Program-made: the position numbers and the translations under genes
Notes under the pieces: generated by a model
The model's input: only the letters and a program-made list of their open reading frames with translations
Told to the model about the DNA's origin: nothing
Database searches by the model: none
Shown here: in pieces, positions 1-10,899 of the stretch
Numbering within the stretch: position 1 is the first letter of the stretch
Layout: every line of letters begins with the position of its first letter
Assembly (NCBI GenBank): GCA_004519485.1
Contig: CP038111.1
Location: 564,001 to 628,000 of the forward strand
From: Nannochloropsis oceanica
Taxonomy: Eukaryota; Sar; Eustigmatophyceae; Eustigmatales; Monodopsidaceae
Direction of reading: 5' to 3'
DNA length: 64,000 nucleotides

Positions 1-1
1 A

Positions 2-1252
2 CTATCTGCAACAGTAGCAGCAGCACCAGCAGCGGCGGCAGCCGCAGCAGCAGCAAAAGGAACGTCAACATCAGCTTCTATCCCCCCACCTGTCAACTGC
101 AACAGCAATAACACCAACCCTCCATTCTCCTCCTCCCCCTTCTCCACCTCCCTGGGACCCCGCTGCCCTCCCCTCGTCCTTCGTGTGATGTCACAGCCGT
201 TGGTGTTAGCTAGGCTCAACAAGAATTACCTCCAAGAATGCTCGCACCTCCTCGCGCGTCTCCTTCTCTTTGACCGCAGGCCCGTGCATCGTTTCGGCTC
301 CTCTTCTTCGCATTCTAGAAGGTTTAGGAAGGAACGGAAGGAACGCAAGATGAAGATGAAGAGGGAGGGTGGAAGAGGGGGCGGGAGGGACAGCATCGAC
401 GGGCACATCTGCTCACCTGCCACGGCTGGTGCTGCCACTTCGCACGTGATTCCCATCATCCACTCGTCCACCTCCTCCTCCCTCACTCCCTCCTCTGTCG
501 CCTCCTCCTCCTCCGCCTCCTCCTCCTCCTCCGCCTCCTCCTCCGCCTCCTCCTCCTCCTCTGCCTTCTCCTTCTCTTCCTCGCTCAACCCCTCCCCCGG
601 AACCCACCAGAGAAAGGGAAAAGGGCGCGAAGGTTTCCTTCGCTCTCACCTCCAGCAACACATTCTCTCCTCCCCCTCCCTCCCTCCCCATCTCTCCTCC
701 TCCTCCCCCTCCTCCCTCCCTTCGTCCTCCGACTTTGGTCCCTTGGCAATGATTGAAATGGAGGGAGAGGTAACCCTCCTACTCGAGGAAGCATCGCTCT
801 CCCTCTTCCCCCCCCTTGCCCTCCTCCCCTGTCCTCTCCGATGGCGGGCGTTGAAGTTGTGTGGTCGTCCGTTTGGATTCGAAGAGACGGGCTTGGTGGC
901 CGCGATGAGTAAGATGGATGACTCCATCCCACTGCTTAATTTTTCGACATTTCAGACGAACTTTTCGCTGGTCGAGGAGGGAGGAGTGGCTGGGACCGTG
1001 GCAACATTACGGAGGGAGGTAGGGGCAGGAGTGGACGGATGGGAGGAGGAAGATGAGGAGGAAGAGGAGAAGGAAGAGGAAGAGGAAGAGGAGGAGGAGG
1101 AAGGGGAGAAAGGGGATGATGAGGAGGAGGGGCTGGAACCGGGAGGGGGAAGGAAGGTTGGGATGGGATTGAGTCGGAGCGTGGAGGAGGGAAGAGGTCG
1201 GGGAGGAGGGAGGGCGATGTTTCATTCGGGGGGAGGGTTTGTACGATTTTGA
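2..1252 (+). CDS. 3' part of a low-complexity protein, open to the left edge
   Basis: One frame is open from base 2 to a TGA ending at 1252 (about 416 residues), so the gene starts outside the window; the first in-window Met is at 185. It begins with Ala and Ser/Pro-rich sequence, has a short ordered stretch around residues 62-95 (LNKNYLQECSHLLARLLLFD), then a long poly-Ser tract, a moderately ordered part (LLLEEASLSLF to STFQTNFSLVEEG) and a poly-Glu tail. I recognise no domain. The Ser and Glu tracts come from TCC and GAG/GGA repeats, so the opposite strand also carries long frames here. The ordered stretches make coding on + more likely than on -, but the assignment is uncertain. Confidence 0.45.
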   Translation, partial: LSATVAAAPAAAAAAAAAKGTSTSASIPPPVNCNSNNTNPPFSSSPFSTSLGPRCPPLVLRVMSQPLVLARLNKNYLQECSHLLARLLLFDRRPVHRFGSSSSHSRRFRKERKERKMKMKREGGRGGGRDSIDGHICSPATAGAATSHVIPIIHSSTSSSLTPSSVASSSSASSSSSASSSASSSSSAFSFSSSLNPSPGTHQRKGKGREGFLRSHLQQHILSSPSLPPHLSSSSPSSLPSSSDFGPLAMIEMEGEVTLLLEEASLSLFPPLALLPCPLRWRALKLCGRPFGFEETGLVAAMSKMDDSIPLLNFSTFQTNFSLVEEGGVAGTVATLRREVGAGVDGWEEEDEEEEEKEEEEEEEEEEGEKGDDEEEGLEPGGGRKVGMGLSRSVEEGRGRGGGRAMFHSGGGFVRF

Positions 1253-1589
1253 GCCAAAATAGAGAGGATGAAGAAGAGAAAGGTGGGGGAGACATGGGAG
1301 GAAATTGTAGACAGGAAAGAGGGATGACGAATACTGTGTGTGGGAATGGCACAGCAGCACAAAGGCGCCAGGATTTATGGAGAAAACAAGTAGGTGTATG
1401 TGTATATTCACACAACAAATACATGGAGAGGTAAAACAAGTTGTTCGCAGAGGAAGTATGATAGCAAGAGAAAGGGTGCAGCGTGAGATGCAAGATTCTA
1501 GCTGGGGTGGCAAACACTGAAAAGAATGATGTCTCTTTCAATAAATCGTTGCTGGATATTTGAACATTTTGGCAAGTAAGTCACATAAT
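1253..1589. other. Spacer, probably 3' UTRs
   Basis: This is a stretch between the left-edge gene and the decayed minus-strand frames. It is A/G-rich with no convincing coding frame, and I see no RNA gene. It probably holds the 3' UTR of the upstream gene. Confidence 0.3.
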
Positions 1590-3441
1590 TTAATTCTTCT
1601 CTAATACGCATAGATGTGCTGTTGTTGAACGACCCTCGCGCCTTCCACCCACACCCCGGTCCACATACATGCCCGAGCCCAAACTCACGTGCTGCCACAC
1701 CACGGCAATGAACAGAGTCGTCTGAGCAGAGGAGAATAATGCGTCTTGTGCTTGCTTCATGGAAGAGGCCGAGAAGTTCATGGCAAAGTCCACCAGGATG
1801 ATGAGGTTGCCGTTGGGGAGGTTGAGGCGGAGGATGCGCATGGACTCGCGCTGCGTGGGCTCAAAAATATAGTGCTCCAAAAACTTGTCCTTCGAGCACT
1901 GGCACAGCAGCATCAATTCAACAACAGCGGGTCAACATTCCTCGTGCCAAGCAGATGAGACAAAATCCTTGCCGCCATGCGCAAGCGTGAAGAGACGTAC
2001 CTCGATTTCATCCGCAATTTCACACATGCGTCTCCGCCCTAGAACTGTCTCAAGCCCGCGGCCTTGCACACCTCCCTATTCTTCGCCTCGGTTTTCGACC
2101 TCCTTGTTCTCAATGCCTGCACATGCCCCAGCTATATGTGATGTGATGGAGGGTGGGGAGGAAGAGCGGTGAGTGAGGAATGAGGGAAGAAAAAAATGGT
2201 GACTGGAAAGAGTAAGCCTACCTTCTGCGTCATCTCCTTCCTCGCCGACTCGAGATTAGCGTTGTCTTGCTTGGCCTTGTCGAGCTGCCCCCACACCGCC
2301 AGCCCCTCCCTGTACTCCTCTAATTCCCTTTCAAAATCCTCCACCTCATCACTTAAGTTGGCAACAATGATGCCCTGCTCCCTCTTCTCGTCGAGGGATT
2401 CATTGACTGCCTCCGATGTCAACTCTTTCAATGATGCCAGCTCCCTCTCCAGCTTCTCATTACTAATACCCGCCCGGAAAAGCTCCTGCTTGACATGATC
2501 ACATTCTTTCCCCTTCTTCCTGTGCCGCAAAATCATTAAACTCCTATACTCCTTCTCCTCTACCAGTTGCTTCGCATTCCTATTCACCTTCTCCCTCAAC
2601 TTCCTCCCCTCCTCCTCCCTTCTTTCGACGCCTCAAGCTCCCACACCTTGATGGCGCAGTCCTCCCTCACGCTTGCAACCTCATGTCGGTGGTCAGCATC
2701 GTTGGGACCCCGTTTGGCCTCCAACTCCGCTTCCAAGATCTTGATCTGGACGAGCTGCTTCCGGTACGCCGCCAAAAGAACTCCGTTGCCAAGTAGGGCC
2801 TGGAACAACTCCACCTCTTGTAGTAGCCCAGCATTGTCTTCTTTCAGGCTCGCTACCTGTTCCTCCAACCTCTTGTTGACCTTATCGAAATTCCCTTTAT
2901 TCGCATGGTTCTTTCTCCACCTGTGTTGAGGAGGGAAAGTGAAGGAGCAGGGAAAGAGAGTGAGGGGGCTGCTTGCTTTGGGGGGGGGGGCTGCTTTAGT
3001 TTGTGGCACGCGAACTTGACCAATTTATCACTGATACCTCTCCTTAACGGTGCAGCTGGCCTGATTGCTTTTGGAGCGAGCTCGGATGGCTTGAATGGAT
3101 CCCAAAGCGGCATAGGCGGCGCCTTGTTGGGCTTGGGCGCAGCCTCTCCCTGGGAAGGTTATTCCGCCTGCTGCGCCGCTTGATGCCTTCCTTTGGTCCT
3201 TCCTGGCACGCTTAAGCTCAGCATTGGCACCATCCTCTTCTGTTTCTGGTAAGCGCTTTCGACTGCGGGCATAGACATTTATGATGTGTTTTGTGATGGG
3301 GGAGGAAGTGGGCTGGGGGTGGGTTGCCTGGGGGAGGTCATGACCGATGTCCCTAGCACGCCAATCGCCAAACCACAGCCCAGTCACGTCCTCACATGTC
3401 TGTAGAAGACATGTGCAGTGGTTACGGTCTTTATCATGCAT
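1590..3441 (-). pseudogene. Decayed coiled-coil / transposon-like reading frames
   Basis: Several minus-strand pieces read like protein but do not form one intact frame. From 5' to 3' on the minus strand: a basic stretch (3441-3028); a coiled coil (about 2930-2600, with KRLEEQVASLKEDNAGLL); a second coiled coil (about 2599-2222) ending at a good donor after CAGAAG; a short piece near 2120-2010; and a final piece (1916-1590) with VDFAMNFSASSMKQAQDALF. The two coiled coils lie in different frames separated by a GGA/GGG-rich run, and there are in-frame stops between later pieces. The last piece resembles the VDFAENY...DEIQ...VTLF segment common in proteins of repetitive origin, so I favour a broken transposon-derived or host gene. 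An intron-rich live gene with sequencing errors is the alternative. Confidence 0.35.
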
Positions 3442-4363
3442 TTTGGCACGTGTTTGGGGTCCTGAGGTGTATGCAGGCTGCTAGAAATATTTCCGTATGC
3501 TACTTTTGAATGCAGGCGATGTGGGAGGCCGGCCGGCCCCTTGGTGGTGCTTAGTCAGTCCCCTTGCCGGGAGTACTGCGAAGTAATGCGGGCGCGTTCA
3601 CCATTCTACACGGAAATATTAAAAATACGGACAGAGTCATTTTAAACGAGCTTCGACGGTTTTTGGCAAGGTGACCGCGGAACGACGGCTGCGGCAGAAA
3701 TTCCCGGAACTTCCTTGAAGGGCCATCGGCGAACATGAGCACGTTCGACATCAACACTTGAGTGCTTCCCCCGCGCGGAGAGGCTCTGTGGTTAGCGGAT
3801 TAGCGACTCACCCTTCGGCCTACTAGCGCTTTACGGCTATATCATCGTGCAAATTTTGACATCGCCATTTTCTTAAACATGCCATTCCCTTCAAGCCTGC
3901 AAGATGTGCGTGTATCCTCCCACGCGCGGCCGTGCTTCCAACGAGCGACAGCGTTTGTTCCATCGCGCATCGAGACATACCTACAAGTACAAGTATATCA
4001 CCTTTTCTAGCCACTGGCTTGCTGGTTCCAGTTGTACTCCGTGCCATACAAGGCAGCGCTTGCTCCAGTAGTGATCCTTGACAGAGGTGCCGGCAGCTGG
4101 ACTAGCATTATAATATCCCAAGCTGAATACCCGCTTAATTAAACTGCTCTACTGCTGTAATGGACGCAAGCAAGGATTGTACCAACTGCTAACACAAACC
4201 ACACGTAGCAGATGCCTAGCAAATTTCCTTTCCTGATGATGAGGGCCGCGCGGAACCCGGGCACAGTGCCATGCAAGTGTTTGCCAAGTCTTGAGATGAG
4301 AAATCGTTCTTTCATGTTCCCCTCCTCGTCCTCTCCCCTCCTACCTACGATCACAGTCCCAAC
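3442..4363. other. Spacer without a recognised gene
   Basis: The short minus-strand frames at 3551-3757 and 3823-4047 show no recognisable motif. I found no tRNA-like T-loop. The last 150 bases are pyrimidine-rich and probably hold the promoter and 5' UTR of the glutathione S-transferase gene. Confidence 0.3.
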
Positions 4364-5117
4364 ATGCCTCAATCTTTACGCCTCATCTATTTCAATTTCG
4401 GGGGTCGAGCGGAAGCCATCCGTTTGGCTTTACACGTTGGATCTGTCGAGTTTGAAGACATAAGAATAACCGAGAGGGAATTCCGCCAGCAGAAGTCTGG
4501 TACGTACGCAAAGATTCTGGTAGTTGTCCGATAAGATTTAACTCATCAAACATCCGTTTATCCTCTTTCCACCTTGTCCTCTTCAATAACCCCTCCCAGA
4601 GGGCAAGTACCCCTTTGGAAGCGTCCCCGTCCTCGAAGTCGACGGTGTCGTCTATGCACAGTCTGTGGGCATCCTCCGCTATGTCGGTCGGCTCGGTAAG
4701 CTCTACCCAGAAGACCCTCTGGCAGGGCTTGCTATCGATCAAATCGTCGGAGCAGTGGAAGATATGATCGTCGCTACTGTACCCTACCTCTTCGCTCCTG
4801 AAGCAGACAAACCCTTGATGAAGGAGAAGCTGGAGCAGGAAGTGTACCCACGGTTTTTCTCGGCGTTTGAAAATTTGTTGAAGGCAGATGGGAAGGGATT
4901 TTTTTATGGGCAGCACTTGACAATTGCCGATTTGGCGGTCTACCCGGTGCTGCAATGGATAACGACCTCAATTGTTGGTAAGGAGAGCTTGGACCCTTAC
5001 CCTCTGCTCAAGGCGTTGTTTGCGACGATTGAGGGGCATGAGAAGGTCAAGGACTATTATGACTACGAGAGGCGACGGACCGAGGAAAAAGAAGGGGAAG
5101 TGGGGCCAACAAGCTGA
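4364..5117 (+). CDS. Glutathione S-transferase, sigma/prostaglandin-D-synthase-like
   Basis: Two exons, 4364-4499 and 4600-5117, joined in phase 1 by a 100-base GTACGT...CCCAG intron, give 217 residues, the usual size for a cytosolic GST. Exon 1 encodes the thioredoxin-like start: LRLIYFNFGGRAEAIRLALH, with the early Tyr expected of sigma-class enzymes, then FEDIRI. Exon 2 begins with the cis-Pro loop (GSVPVLEVDG) and the glutathione gamma-glutamyl contact (YAQSVGILRYV). The all-helical C-terminal domain carries the GQHLTIADLAVYP capping motif. The enzyme is predicted to be soluble, conjugating glutathione to electrophiles or reducing peroxides; the substrate cannot be told. The start is the first ATG giving the complete fold. 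Confidence 0.93.
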
Positions 5118-5993
5118 GGTGTGAATAAATGTGAGGGTTTATGTAAGGGAGGGTAGATGGGGAAGTGAAGTCGGTAGTAGGTTCTGTTCTGGGAATGCCT
5201 TGTAAGAAGAGAACAGGAATAGGAGAAGTGAGCGCGAGTTTTGTGAAATCCTGATGAGAGGCGAGTGTCATTAGTTTGGTCTTTGGCAAACGGGAAGAGG
5301 TTTGAAAACACCCCCCCACATGGTTGTAGTTAACTCTTGGTCTTGTGCTTGACCACGTTCACAAGATTTGCTCTATCTTGTCTGTTTTATTTTCAGTGTA
5401 CCCTCAGGGAGGAATATAAATGCTGCAGCCGAAGCAGGCCGAGTCTGCCAAATCTTAGTGTTGCGTTTGACTTGTGAAAAGGCAGGCAACCCTCCCAAGT
5501 GTGGCTGTCTGGCCCATGCTGAAGGCACAAAGAGCAGCAGGCTGCGGCGACGCGCAACTCTTCTCTCTGCTGCCATATTGATACGTTCATCCCCGTCTGT
5601 CAAGACCGGCACCCTGAACAGTCATACAGCTTGCTTCCAAGCAGAAGTGCATGCTTTTGTGTGTTTGTGTGCATTGCGTGGCAGGGGAAGATGCAGACTT
5701 AGATGAGCCCTACCATGTATGACCCCCGAAGCCATGCCATCCGCACCATCACCAACACGTGACGCACGCCCGCTGCTCATTCCCCAACCCGCACCACTGC
5801 CACATCCACAGTCTTGGCTGCACCAACAGCACCTGAATCTCCAGTAGCAAGCCCACCACGTGCTGCTTCTGCCGGCGTGGTGTGGCCTTTTTGTGACTGC
5901 TTCAATCCAAGGAGCAATCCCTGTGGGCTCTGATAAGTCGCCCTTCCCCTCCGCACCCTTGCTCTCCACAATCACCGGCGCCCAGACAGCCCG
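5118..5993. other. Spacer without a recognised gene
   Basis: The frame at 5368-5706 (+) lacks family motifs and looks fortuitous. The last 200 bases are likely promoter and 5' UTR for the Atp23 gene. No RNA gene is visible. Confidence 0.3.
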
Positions 5994-7143
5994 ATGGACT
6001 GTCTGAAGTGCAAGGCCTCTCTCAAGTCCGTCATGGCACGGCCCCGCCCCAAGGCGCTACTGGATGCGCTGGCCGAGACGGGCATCCAAACCTTAGAAAA
6101 TGCGCCCGAGTCCCGTCGTGCCGCGATAGCCGCCTCGACTCAAAGACACTTCCAGGGAGGAGGAGGAGGAGGAAGAGGACAACAAGACGGAGGGGAAAAG
6201 AGTGAAACAAAAATAAGTGGAAATTATGGTACGGGGGGCGCAGCAGGAGTAGGAGGAGCAGGGGCGACTTTAAATATAAAGTGCCTTAACTGTGCAGAGG
6301 AAGGGATTGCGATGAAAGCACGGGCATACATGGAGGCGCCGCCAATGTCGGTGGTGTTGTGTGCGAATCGTTTGCAAGATCGTCGGGAGATGGAGGAGGC
6401 ACTGGTCCATGAGTTGGTGCATGTTTATGATGTATGTAGGGTAGTAGGAGCAGGGGAGGGAGGGAGGGAGGGGAGAGGGGAAAACTGACGAAGGAGGGGA
6501 GAGCTGTCGACAAGGAAGTATATGTCCTTTGTTAATCGGTGGAAGAGGCGTCTGTTACTAGATGTCCCTGATTTTATGCCTGATAATTACTCCTCCCTCC
6601 CTCCCTTTCTTCCCACAGCACGCCCTTGTCAAGATGGACCTCACCAATTGCGCCGAGCTTGCCTACAGTGAGATCCGAGCCGCTCGCGAGGCCGAATGCC
6701 ATTACACCTCTCAGCTGTGTTCGTGGTTCAAGAAGCAGTGCGTGAAGAGCACGGCGACCCGGAGCACAGCCACCTTGTTCCCCGAGGAGGGTGCGAAGTG
6801 TGTGATGGGAGTATTTGAGGCTGCCTTTAAGGACATGGGTCCTGAACAATTGCATGCCGGGTTGACCACAGGAGGGGGGGCTGGAGGGGATAAAGGAGGT
6901 GGTGCACGAGGAGGGCGGGAAGGAAGAAGGGAGGGAAGAGGAGGAGAAGGGGGGGGGGAAAGGGAGGGAGGTAAGGCCCCGATTGGACGTACTCCGACGG
7001 CGGCATCGATGAGAGTTTTGATAGATAATCTACAGACAACTGGCCCTCCCTCCGCCCCTTCCTCCTCCTCTTTCTCCGCGTTTTCGGGGGTATCAGGAAT
7101 GGGGCTGGCGGAGACTTTGGCCACGGCTTTTGGGATTCGATGA
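5994..7143 (+). CDS. ATP23: Mitochondrial inner-membrane metalloprotease Atp23
   Basis: Exons 5994-6431 and 6619-7143 (phase 0; GTATGT...CCCACAG) encode 320 residues. Exon 1 ends exactly on the zinc protease motif HELVHVYD (His139, Glu140, His143). Exon 2 continues with the conserved NCAELAYSEIRAA segment, followed by AECHYTSQ and the Cys-containing region CVKSTA...CVMGVFEAAF typical of Atp23/KUB3. Known role in yeast: processes the Atp6 precursor and helps assemble the F1Fo-ATP synthase in the intermembrane space. Insertions peculiar to this copy are a Gly-rich loop before the LNIKCLNCAEEG segment and a Gly/Arg-rich stretch followed by a Ser/Ala tail after residue 220, so it is longer than the usual 230-250 residues. 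No classical N-terminal presequence is evident, consistent with Cys-dependent import. Confidence 0.92.
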
Positions 7144-7606
7144 CCAATATATGCGATGGAGATAGAAGGGGGGAGAGGGGAGATCACTCACACACATATA
7201 TATATATATATATATATTATGTATGGAGCAGGATAGTGGGAGAGGAATGAAGTCTAGTTGCTTCGCTCACAGGGGAGAGGAGAGGAATGAAGTCTAGTTG
7301 CTTCGCTCACAGGTCGGCTGAGAATGTAGATGTCCTTAAATGATAAGCACACACACACACACATACGCGCACACACACGCATACATACACACATAATCAC
7401 ACAACCAAAAGTGCTGTGTGTGTATGACAGAGAGATAAATCGAAAGAGATTGACGATAGCAATAATGAGAACAAGATGAAAGGGGACTGCATAGAGGAGA
7501 TGCATTATATATTTACCTCCCATTGTTATCAACCCCAAGAGTTGCTTTGCGCTCACCCTCTTTCCCCCCCCCCCACCCCCCCCTCTCCCCCCACCCCCAG
7601 CCACAT
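7144..7606. other. Microsatellite-rich spacer
   Basis: The spacer holds a (TA)n tract near 7196-7217, a 33-bp direct duplication (listed separately), (CA)n/(ACACGC)n around 7349-7395 and a poly-C/poly-CCCCA run just before the next gene. No gene is seen. Confidence 0.6.
7241..7313. repeat. Direct repeat, 33-bp units 40 bp apart
   Basis: The sequence from AGAGGAATGA to CTCACAGG at 7241-7273 recurs identically at 7281-7313. Two copies only, with a GGAGAGG spacer. Likely a recent local duplication. Confidence 0.9.
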
Positions 7607-9353
7607 ATGGTCTCCTCCTCCCGCCCCAAGAAGAAGCCTTTCTCCTCCTCCTCCTCCTCCTCCTCCTCCTCCTCCTCCTCCTCCTTCTTCTTCTTCCCCA
7701 CCTTTTCTTTCCTCATCCTCCTTGTAGCCGTCGGCCTGAAGCTATTCTCCATGCTCCTCTTCCGTACTATGGGCCACACCCTCGATCGCTCCCTTCCCTC
7801 CCACCTCGCCGCTGATGCACACTCTCTGCTAGGTACTGACTTCGTTTTCCGTGTGCCCGTGCGTCATCCTCACCCTCGCTCAGGACGAGGACGAGGACAA
7901 GGAGGAGGGGAGAACGGCAAGGACGACGAGGAAAAGCTGCTCGTGACCGTCCTGGTCAAGAAAGCCGTTCGCCCTCAACCACCAACGACAACAACAACAG
8001 CAGCAGCAGCAAAAACTGGCAGGGGGAAAGAAAATGAAGAAGATGACCCTCCCCTCATCCTCCTTTTGCACGGTTTCCCTGATGACGCGTCCACATTCCA
8101 CGCACAAATCCTCCCGTTTGCGACCGCGGGCTTCGACGTGGTCGTTCCTGTGATGCCGGGGTATGAGCCCAGTACGGCCCTCCTCCCTCCTGAGAGCTAT
8201 ACCTTGCCGTCACTCGCTTTGATGCTGGAGAATGTGGTTGAGTGGGCGGTGACAACTTCGTTTGTACACGCCGACGAGGATGGAGAGGAGGAGAAGGGAA
8301 ATAATGCCGTTAAAGAGGAGAAGGAAAATGAGCAAAGGAAATGTAAATTACGAAAAGGAGGGCGAAAAATCCATGTCCTCGGGCATGATTGGGGCGCGGC
8401 GCTGGCTTACCTTCTTTCGGCCGAAGGGAGTACGTCGGTAGGGAGAATAGCGTCGATTGCCACGCTGGCCGTGCCGCATAATCCTCTACCTGCCTTCTTG
8501 GCACATCCAGGGCAGTTTGTGAGGAGCTGGTACATGATTTTTATGGTAGGTAAGCGGGGGGGAGAGGGAGGGAGGGAGGGAAGAAAGGAGGGAGGGAGGG
8601 AGGGAGGGAGGGTGAGTCTCTCTTGACTCTCTGCTTGCATGTCTGGTGCATTCCCAGTGGTTTCGATTTATAGCTCTAATAAGAGAGGTGTGGAGTGGAG
8701 GGCCCCTCTCCCCCTCCTCTCTTCACTCCCCTCCCTTGCTCCTTACCTGCTTATTAATTTCCTCTTTTTCCTTCCCTCCCTCCCTTCTCCAGCAACTGCC
8801 CTTCTTGCCCGAGTACTGGTTCCGGCTCGGTGGTCGATTTGCTGGTCTGCACAAATTGTGGCGGGACTGGTCACCAGGATACGTCCTCCCTCCCTCCCTC
8901 CTGGCCTCGCTCCACACGACCTTTTCGGAGCCCGGTGTGCTGGTGAGTGCCATGCAGTATTATCGCGCCAATGTTCCGCCGATGCTGCAGCGTCTGGTGA
9001 GAGGGAAGGTGGAGGGGTGGGCAGGGGGAGAGGGAGGGACGGAGGGAGGATTTGTAGTTGGGGTGCCCACGTTGGGGCTGGTGGGAAAGGAGGATGGATG
9101 TATTGCTTCAGTGCTCTTTGACGTGGCCATGGGAAGTGTGGAAGGAGGGGGGCGGCACCACCCACTGTTTTCGAAGGCGGTCCAGGTGGCGAAGGTGGAA
9201 GGAGGGGGGCATTTTGTGCACCAGGAGAGGCCGAAGGAGGTAAACGCCTTGGTGTTGGCGTGGTTTGAGAGGTTTGGGGAAAACGGGACGGAGGAGAAAT
9301 CCAGGAAAGGGGGGGGTGAAGGAGAAATTCTGACAGAAAATGCAGACAGGTAA
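7607..9353 (+). CDS. Membrane-anchored epoxide-hydrolase-like alpha/beta hydrolase
   Basis: Exons 7607-8545 and 8793-9353 (phase 0) give 499 residues. The N-terminus is a poly-Ser run followed by a hydrophobic segment (FFFFPTFSFLILLVAVGLKL), probably a signal anchor. The hydrolase domain then shows the oxyanion motif LLLHGFPDDAS and nucleophile elbow GHDWGAALAY with the catalytic Asp, as in epoxide hydrolases and haloalkane dehalogenases. FVRSWYMIFM joins QLPFLPEYWFRLGG across the intron, reconstructing the family's SWYMFFFQLP signature and confirming the splice. The acid KEDGCI and the base GGGHFVHQERP complete the triad. The lid loops carry acidic and Lys-rich insertions. An upstream in-frame ATG at 7523 is possible but adds only Pro/Ser-rich sequence. 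The epoxide substrate is inferred from the family. Confidence 0.88.
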
Positions 9354-9960
9354 AGGTAGGGAGAAGGATAGAAGAAGAAACACATGCATGTAATGGAATT
9401 TGTCGCTTGTGCCCTCGCTTGAGTCTCATGTATTCGGATTTGCTTTGTGGTGATTTTCGTCTGGTGTACATGTACTGTTGCTGCTTTCTGTCTTTATTCC
9501 CACCCTTATCTCTTGTGCGTGTGCATGTTTCCTTTTCCGTTTCTATTGTCCTCATTCAATTGCTGCTGTCTTTTGAGTAAGTCGGCTCGTGGTGGATGGC
9601 GTTGCTCTTCATTCTCGTGAATCTGTCGGTCTTCATCGAGAGCCTTTGAACAGTCTCCTTGCATGGTGCCAGTGTCAAATAACCTCATCTGTTGCTTTTT
9701 GTATGCTTGATCCCCTGACTAGACTCGACGCACATGTATTCTGTATTCATCATGCCCCCACGCCCATAAATGCACATAAATATCTTTTTGCGTCGCACTC
9801 ATGACTCGAAAAAATAAAAGTCGTGTCCCTCCCCCACCTTCTCTCTTTCCCCTTCTCTTTGCCTGCCTCCCCTCCTGCATTCCTCCCCTCCTTTCAAGTG
9901 GGAGAAGGCCTGGGACATCTCATCCTCCTTCCTCCTCCCTCCCCTCCCTCCCTCCCTTTC
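9354..9960. other. Convergent spacer
   Basis: This lies between two genes that end towards each other, so it should contain both 3' UTRs. A T/G-rich first part is followed by CCCTCC-type sequence near 9820-9960. No gene is recognised. Confidence 0.4.
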
Positions 9961-10899
9961 TCACCACCGCAACGGGCCTGTTCCCAGATACTTCTCAATC
10001 AACCCCTGATAATACGGCCACACTTTGTCGACATCCACCCCCTTCCCCTCGTCTTTCGTATACAAATCAAATACGTTAAATTTTTTCACCGCAGCCATCA
10101 ACATCTCGTCTCCAGGCTTCATAAACTGGCCATATTCCCCCTTATCGTGCCAGGGGTAGGCGGAATGGTACCTCACCATCGCTAAGCCCTCCTTGGGCAA
10201 CGTCGCTCCATTCGCGACCAGCATGCGGTACATGTATTCGTCATGTCCCCACGCCCACTTCAATTGCTCTATACCACACCCTTCCTCGTACATCCCATTT
10301 CTACCATTATACCGCTCATCTTGCTCATCAGGATTCAAGCCGTTAAATTCTGGGAATACCACCGTTGAGGGGATCGCGCACCCCAACACCCACGTGTCCC
10401 CTCCCAAGGCCCACTGTGCTCCCTCCCCCGTACCCTCCTGCCCATCCTCCCTCTTTCCCCACAAAAATTGAATCTTGCCCATGTCATGTAAGAGGCCGAT
10501 GAGCTGCATCCAGTCGGGATGGCCAGCCTTGCGGATACCCTCCGCAGTCTGGAGCATGTGAATGAGGTTGGGCAAGTCCATGTCAGGATCAGAGGAATCA
10601 ACGTACGCCTCCAATGCTTGAAAGGCCTCGCGAACTGTCATTTCAGCGCGATGTTTTCCCGGGGCAAATGAATACTTCTCCTCCATTTTCTCGTAGAACG
10701 CCACGGTCTGATTTTGGCGCATTCCACGATAATGGCGCTTGACGCGGGCTTGGAGCGCCGAATCGCTGTAATTGCGAAATGCAATCACATCCTTGTCATG
10801 TGCTGTCTTAATATGCATGATGGTGTCGGCCGCGGGCACTGCGGTGGTACGAAGGAAGGGTGCGGTGGCCCTGGCTTCGAGGGTGGCACCCTCAGTCAT
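9961..10899 (-). CDS. MIOX: myo-Inositol oxygenase
   Basis: Single exon, 312 residues, close to the family size. The enzyme is a non-haem di-iron oxygenase that cleaves myo-inositol to D-glucuronate (EC 1.13.99.1). All expected HD-type iron ligands are visible: His in LPNLIHMLQTAE, the HD pair in LIGLLHDMGKI, His in KWAWGHDEYMY, His in VRYHSAYPWH and Asp in KKFNVFDLYTK. The FRNYSDS start and the substrate loop GNT-like region (GGDTWVLGCAIP) fit as well. The first 27 residues (Ala/Thr-rich) show no clear targeting signal, so cytosolic location is likely. It would feed inositol carbon into glucuronate, cell-wall uronic acids or ascorbate-type routes; which one cannot be seen here. Confidence 0.97.
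   Translation of the reverse strand: MTEGATLEARATAPFLRTTAVPAADTIMHIKTAHDKDVIAFRNYSDSALQARVKRHYRGMRQNQTVAFYEKMEEKYSFAPGKHRAEMTVREAFQALEAYVDSSDPDMDLPNLIHMLQTAEGIRKAGHPDWMQLIGLLHDMGKIQFLWGKREDGQEGTGEGAQWALGGDTWVLGCAIPSTVVFPEFNGLNPDEQDERYNGRNGMYEEGCGIEQLKWAWGHDEYMYRMLVANGATLPKEGLAMVRYHSAYPWHDKGEYGQFMKPGDEMLMAAVKKFNVFDLYTKDEGKGVDVDKVWPYYQGLIEKYLGTGPLRW

Noticed and set aside
936-1541. Long minus-strand frame rich in Ser/Pro/Leu opposite the left-edge gene
   Set aside because: It is the complement of GAG/GGA repeats; the composition explains the lack of stops and there is no ordered segment.
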